Assembly: GCA_027596945.1 (NCBI GenBank)
Contig: JADGJH010000169.1
Coordinates: 1-26,866, forward strand
From: Physocladia obscura
Lineage: Eukaryota > Chytridiomycota > Chytridiomycetes > Chytridiales > Chytriomycetaceae
Reading direction: 5' to 3'
DNA: 26,866 nucleotides
Shown here: positions 23,401-26,866 of the stretch, piece by piece
How positions within the stretch are numbered: position 1 is the first letter of the stretch
Layout: each line of letters begins with the position of its first letter
Made by a program: the position numbers and the translations under genes
Notes under the pieces: generated by a model
Told to the model about the DNA's origin: nothing
The model's database searches: none
The model's input: only the letters and a program-made list of their open reading frames with translations

Positions 23401-24071
23401 CAGTAATCAAGTCATCAAAATCAACGGCGGTTTGGACATCCGATGAATTTGAAAAGCCACTGATGGTGGAAATTCGATTTTGGCGAGGAGGATGTTGCAT
23501 AATCGGAGACGGTGGCAGCGGGGGTTTTCCGTACGTACGCGGTAATAATCCAGATAATACCACACCGCGTTTTTCAACTTCGAATTCATCACTATTTTCA
23601 TTTTCAATGGTATACGTATTTCTGCTTTCTGCATTGCTGAATAATGTTGACTCGTTGTTCTCGCTGATCTCACTACTCTCTCTGATTAGATTTAGAATGC
23701 CTTCATTGCCGGGAATGATCTGCGCCGTGCTTCGTGCAACTGGCGTTAAGAAAATTTGTGGAGTTCGAGTTAGCTTCGAGGCATCGGACATCAGCGTAGC
23801 CAAAGCTTTGTCTGAATTGAAATAACGGGATCCGTTTCCCAAATCCATGTAAAAAGACCCAGTTTCAACAATTTCAGCAGGAATATGCGCGAGGATGCAC
23901 TGATGATTGTATCTCGGCGTTAATTGGAAATGAATAAGGGAAGAGATTAACCTGCTCTTTCAGACACGCAATGGTAAGCTTCTCCAAATAAACTCCAAAT
24001 ATTTCGGATCCATAGATTAAATCTACCATACGGCGATACTTCGGGCGGAGTGTCCATGTTATGGGAAGCAT
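20414..24071 (-). CDS. TIR-NACHT NLR-like protein, eight exons, 1077 aa
   Basis: STAND-type signalling NTPase. Exons: 24071-23952, 23899-23376, 23320-23164, 23096-22686, 22636-22495, 22436-21364, 21274-20958, 20903-20414; all junctions are GT-AG and in frame. Order: a novel N-terminal domain (1 to about 110); a linker; a TIR domain (about 206-337: YDVMISY, LRVWTD, SKVVLVVL, SCLREL with predicted catalytic Glu272); a ubiquitin-like-looking segment (about 375-445: FNFNGSKFEFIL, TVEALKQEIAAKLG, VVQLKVTL); the NACHT lead-in GTCGWVSDQLQNW; Walker A GAPGSGKS (501-508); FFFKR; Walker B IAVDALDD (605-612); FVTASPQSDI; a helical arm ending LRNFLTSKNRCLDERFFV; and a beta-rich C-terminus (about 845-1050) that may be PP2-like. 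TIR domains of this class cleave NAD+ or bind partners when the NTPase oligomerises. Head to head with a TIR-only paralogue. No leucine-rich repeat or WD40 repeat is seen. Confidence 0.88.
23101..23160 (-). repeat. (ATTT/TTTTA)n low-complexity tract in an intron
   Basis: Almost all of intron 3 of the TIR-NACHT gene is made of AAAT and AAAAT units. A shorter ATAAATAAATAAATAA tract occurs in its intron 6 (about 21299-21315). These are simple repeats confined to introns. Confidence 0.8.
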
Positions 24072-24177
24072 TTTGATTTTGAAGTTGAATTCAACAACAA
24101 AAAAAAAAAAAAATTCTTGCGTCTACACACTATGTGATCAATTTTTTTAAAGTCATCCATTATTTTCATTCTGAACG
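24072..24177. promoter_or_regulatory. 106-bp bidirectional promoter between paired TIR genes
   Basis: The start codons at 24071 (minus) and 24178 (plus) are only 106 bp apart, so both promoters and both 5' UTRs must fit here. It holds a run of 15 A (about 24099-24113) and no obvious TATA box. Such closeness predicts co-regulation. Confidence 0.7.
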
Positions 24178-25405
24178 ATGAAAATAATTGTTAAAATTGG
24201 TCAGTTTCGAAGTTTTCCGAAGAATATCATGAGTCACAACACAGATTTTTGTTTTAAAATTTTCGGAAAAAGGATCGAAGATTGGATGTCATTCTGGTTG
24301 CGGAGGGGATTGTTTGAAATCAGCTTTGACAGGAAAGTATATGTTGTCGAATTAACCGCTTTGACGATGGAGTGCCTTAGAGATAAGGTGGGATCGTCAA
24401 TATCCTTCGGTCCTTGACTGCTTGAACACAATTCTTATCAACTTTGCATATTGAATTGTTCAAGTGCCGCTCGATCAATTTCCCCATAGTCGACGTGACT
24501 TTCAGCATCAACGATCGAATCTTCAACAGCAACAATGCTTTTGCTGGTCTCGTTAGAACGGCCCTAGCAGCCGGAACCCCTCGTCCGCTAATACTTGTTG
24601 TTCGCAGCCGCATCACCAACATTGATCCTGCTTTGAATAATGCTGGTTCCGCGCGAATAGCTCGCAATCCTGATGTTGTTCTTGCTCCTCAAACGCCCAT
24701 CCTTGCCCGTACCGCGGTTCCAGCTTCCCCTCCTACCACACCTCCGATGGCGCCACCTACCTTTCCAGCACGTCCCACTTCTCCTCCTGTATCTCCAGAT
24801 TTGTCAAATTACTCGGAGAGTGATCTGCCCGACCCCGATACAGCTACTCTCACTGAACTCTATCCTGGGCAGCAATTTGAAGTTATGCTGTCCTATGAGT
24901 TAAATTCATTTTTTATGTTAATTTGACGTGTATTTTGACTTTATGTTTATTACAGACATCACTCTGTGAGGAAAGTCGAAATCGTCTACAACGCCCTCAT
25001 TGACAATGGTCACCGAGTTTGGATGGATACACATCAAATTAATGGCTCAATTTATTCTGCTATGGCTGAAGCAATTGACCGAAGTAGAGTGATGGTTGCC
25101 TTTCTAAATTATGAATACCAGGTACTGTTTTGCAATTTTTTTCTTTTATCCAACTTCAATATTTAAGCTTTCAGGCATCTTTGAACTGTTCTCGTGAGCT
25201 TGCATATGCAGATCACCGCAACAAACCAATTGTGCCAGTAAGAAATTTTCAGGAGCCACCAACTGAGATACCACAAGGAAAGGCATTTTTTAAAACTGCT
25301 GGCTTGCTCTACATTGATCTGACAAGTATTGTCCTGGGAACCCCAGAGTTTGATCATGCCATTAACAAGCTGCTTGAGGAGGTTCAGCACAGGATTAATG
25401 GTTGA
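24178..25405 (+). CDS. TIR-domain protein without NTPase, four exons, 346 aa
   Basis: Paralogue and head-to-head partner of the TIR-NACHT gene. Exons 24178-24387, 24465-24898, 24956-25121, 25175-25405; all GT-AG and in frame. Residues about 25-145 form the same N-terminal domain as the partner (VYVVELTALTMECLRDKC here, VYLEKLTIACLKEQC there). A Pro/Thr-rich linker follows (about 150-190: PASPPTTPPMAPP). The TIR domain (about 207-340) shows FEVMLSY, GHRVWMD, SRVMVAFLN, NCSREL with predicted catalytic Glu278, and RNKPIVPV. The protein ends soon after the TIR, with no nucleotide-binding motif. Likely a signalling adaptor or effector working with the neighbour. Start: ATG 24178; a second in-frame ATG at 24229 is possible. 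AATAAA lies about 130 bp past the stop. Confidence 0.88.
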
Positions 25406-25533
25406 TGGCACTCAAAACTGGATGGATTTTGTTGATAAAATCCAAATCTATTTCTGGTAGTTCACTGGCTTTAGATTAATTAGATGGAAAGATTTCATTC
25501 AGATTGAAAATGTGTTCTTGGTGAGACAAATTC

Positions 25534-25539
25534 AATAAA
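25534..25539 (+). promoter_or_regulatory. Polyadenylation signal (AATAAA)
   Basis: Canonical AATAAA about 130 bp beyond the stop codon of the TIR-only gene. Confidence 0.5.
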
Positions 25540-25575
25540 ACAAGCTTATGGCAAGTCATTGGAAGACTTCCAAAA

Positions 25576-25635
25576 CTGGGACAAATGAAAAAGACAAAAT
25601 GTCTTTGTCCCGGTGGGACAGGTGGTTTGTCCCAG
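25576..25635. repeat. Nested palindromes, probable MITE or transposon end
   Basis: CTGGGACAAA (25576-25585) pairs exactly with TTTGTCCCAG (25626-25635). Inside lie AAGAC/GTCTT and GTCCC-GGT-GGGAC. Outside, GAGACAAATT (about 25522) is close to the reverse complement of AATTTTGTCTC (25636-25646). The position just upstream of the right-hand Harbinger coding remnant (from about 25830) would suit a terminal inverted repeat. Confidence 0.5.
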
Positions 25636-25829
25636 AATTTTGTCTCAATGGTGTCTCCAAAAATAAACCAAATCATTTGTTCCAAAAAAAAAAAATCATT
25701 GCTGAGCATGAAACGAATGCAAGCCCCACGTGACTACTTTACATTCTCTGCATCGCATACAATCTATGCCTGTGCATTCGAATACTGGCATTATTAAGGG
25801 CAAAAAATCAGCTTCGATTAAAAAATCAA

Positions 25830-26866
25830 TTGACAAATGCAAATCTGGGAAATCCAAACAATTGCTTTTGGCAGCAACTACTCAGCAGCTACAATAAAAA
25901 TCCAGGAGGCTTTATCAACATCATCTCTGTTGATATGTGTATGTTTCTGGAACTACTTAACAGATTCACAAAATACTATATTGTCAAGAGTGGTGGGCGC
26001 CGAATTGGATGACCCCCAAAAGTAACATCAAAGATCACGGTGCTTGGATTGCTGCTGCACTATTACTGTGGAACTATGGAAAACAAGACATTATGTGAGA
26101 TGTTTGGTATCCCCGCTACTTTGTCTCGTGTATTATCAAACGCAGAATTGGCACTTCTACTATCACTTAGGAATATCAAAGGCGCTCAAATTGCATGGCC
26201 AACTTACCAGCAACAAGTTCTATGGGGTGAACAATTCAAATTATGAGAGCCATTTGTCAAGAACAAGTTTGGTTTCATTGACGGAAAAAACTACCAAGTG
26301 CAAGAGCCATCTTTCGCAGACAAACAAAATGCTATGTATAATGGCTGGCTATATTGCGTATATGTTACTGGAGTGCTCTGTTTTGGTGTTGATGGTAAGC
26401 TGATAACATATTCAATTTTATTCAACATACACAAACAAACAGGAACAATTATATGGATGAAACACAACTGCCCTGGCTCTTGGAATGATGGCAAAACAAG
26501 CCGTGCCTTTTGTGAAAAGCTACTGGAAGAAGAATTCACTTTGAAAAAGTACATGTGCTGATTTGGCCTTTCCAGTCAATGACAAAATTTTCAACAAGAT
26601 TGTAACTCCTCTCAAAGACAAAGATTTGGGCACCAGCAAATATTTGGTGTAATTTACAAGCAGTAAGTAATGCGATTACTTCAATTCGTCAAGCAGCTGA
26701 ATGGGGAATGGGAGCGGTCGAAAAGGTTTATCGCAGGCTGATAATGCCTCTTCTGTACAATCAAAAGCTCTGGGCTATTAGATTAGAAGTTATTCACAGG
26801 CTTTATAATTTAAGAGTAAGAAGGATGAGTATTTCTCAAATAAGAAATGTGTTTTTTGAAGATAAT
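25830..26866 (+). pseudogene. Harbinger-type DDE transposase, copy C, runs off the right edge
   Basis: DDE_Tnp4-like nuclease with most of its length present: an N-terminal part (SSYNKNPGGFINIISVD), helix-turn-helix-like FGIPATLSRVLSNAE, the DDE core GFIDGKNYQVQEPSFAD and QNAMYNGWLYCVYVTG, then GVDG, then TIIWMKHNCPGSWNDGK. A 47-bp GT-AG intron (26396-26442) splits the DG codon and matches one in copy B. In-frame TGA codons at about 26011 and 26245, a frameshift near 26553 (frame continues as CADLAFPVNDKIFNKIV) and another near 26650 (then RQAAEWGMGAVEKVYRRL, VRRMSISQIRNVFF) show it is inactive. The last bases of the window correspond to the end of the copy B coding region. Confidence 0.82.

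Overview
This is a piece of eukaryotic nuclear genome, most likely from an early-diverging (chytrid-like) fungus. Most genes are split by 49-107 bp GT-AG introns, and long A/T runs separate them. A fungal-type cell-wall MAP kinase and a mitochondrial Tim21 point to fungi. The lineage call is inference.

Left third (2.1-7.7 kb): three multi-exon genes that I could reconstruct with every exon in frame. They are a nine-exon Slt2/Mpk1-type MAP kinase (minus), a four-exon membrane protein with an outside double-psi beta-barrel domain, one transmembrane helix and a cytosolic SAM domain (minus), and a four-exon TIM21 (plus). The last two are head to head. The wall-facing membrane protein lies directly upstream of the wall-integrity kinase, which suggests but does not prove a shared pathway.

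Middle (7.7-17.4 kb): a gene-poor, transposon-rich stretch. It holds a broken PIF/Harbinger-like transposase with a Myb-like partner on the opposite strand, a second Harbinger-type fragment, a 5'-truncated LINE, and the remains of an unrecognised gene next to the LINE. A further Harbinger-type copy, related to the second fragment, runs off the right end (25.8-26.9 kb).

17.4-19.2 kb: two intronless short-chain dehydrogenase genes, head to head. The plus-strand one is intact. The minus-strand FabG-like one is broken by three frame changes and has lost its catalytic Tyr. They look different in base composition from their neighbours, and acquisition by transfer is possible.

20.4-25.4 kb is the most interesting part: a head-to-head pair of TIR genes whose start codons are separated by only 106 bp. 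The minus gene (eight exons, 1077 aa) has a novel N-terminal domain, a TIR domain, a ubiquitin-like-looking segment, a NACHT-type NTPase with clear Walker A and B motifs, and a beta-rich C-terminus that may be PP2-like. The plus gene (four exons, 346 aa) has the same N-terminal domain, a proline-rich linker and a TIR domain, and no NTPase. Both TIRs keep the predicted catalytic Glu, and three introns fall at identical positions and phases in the two genes. The layout resembles the head-to-head sensor/executor NLR pairs of plants, and I know of no described fungal counterpart.
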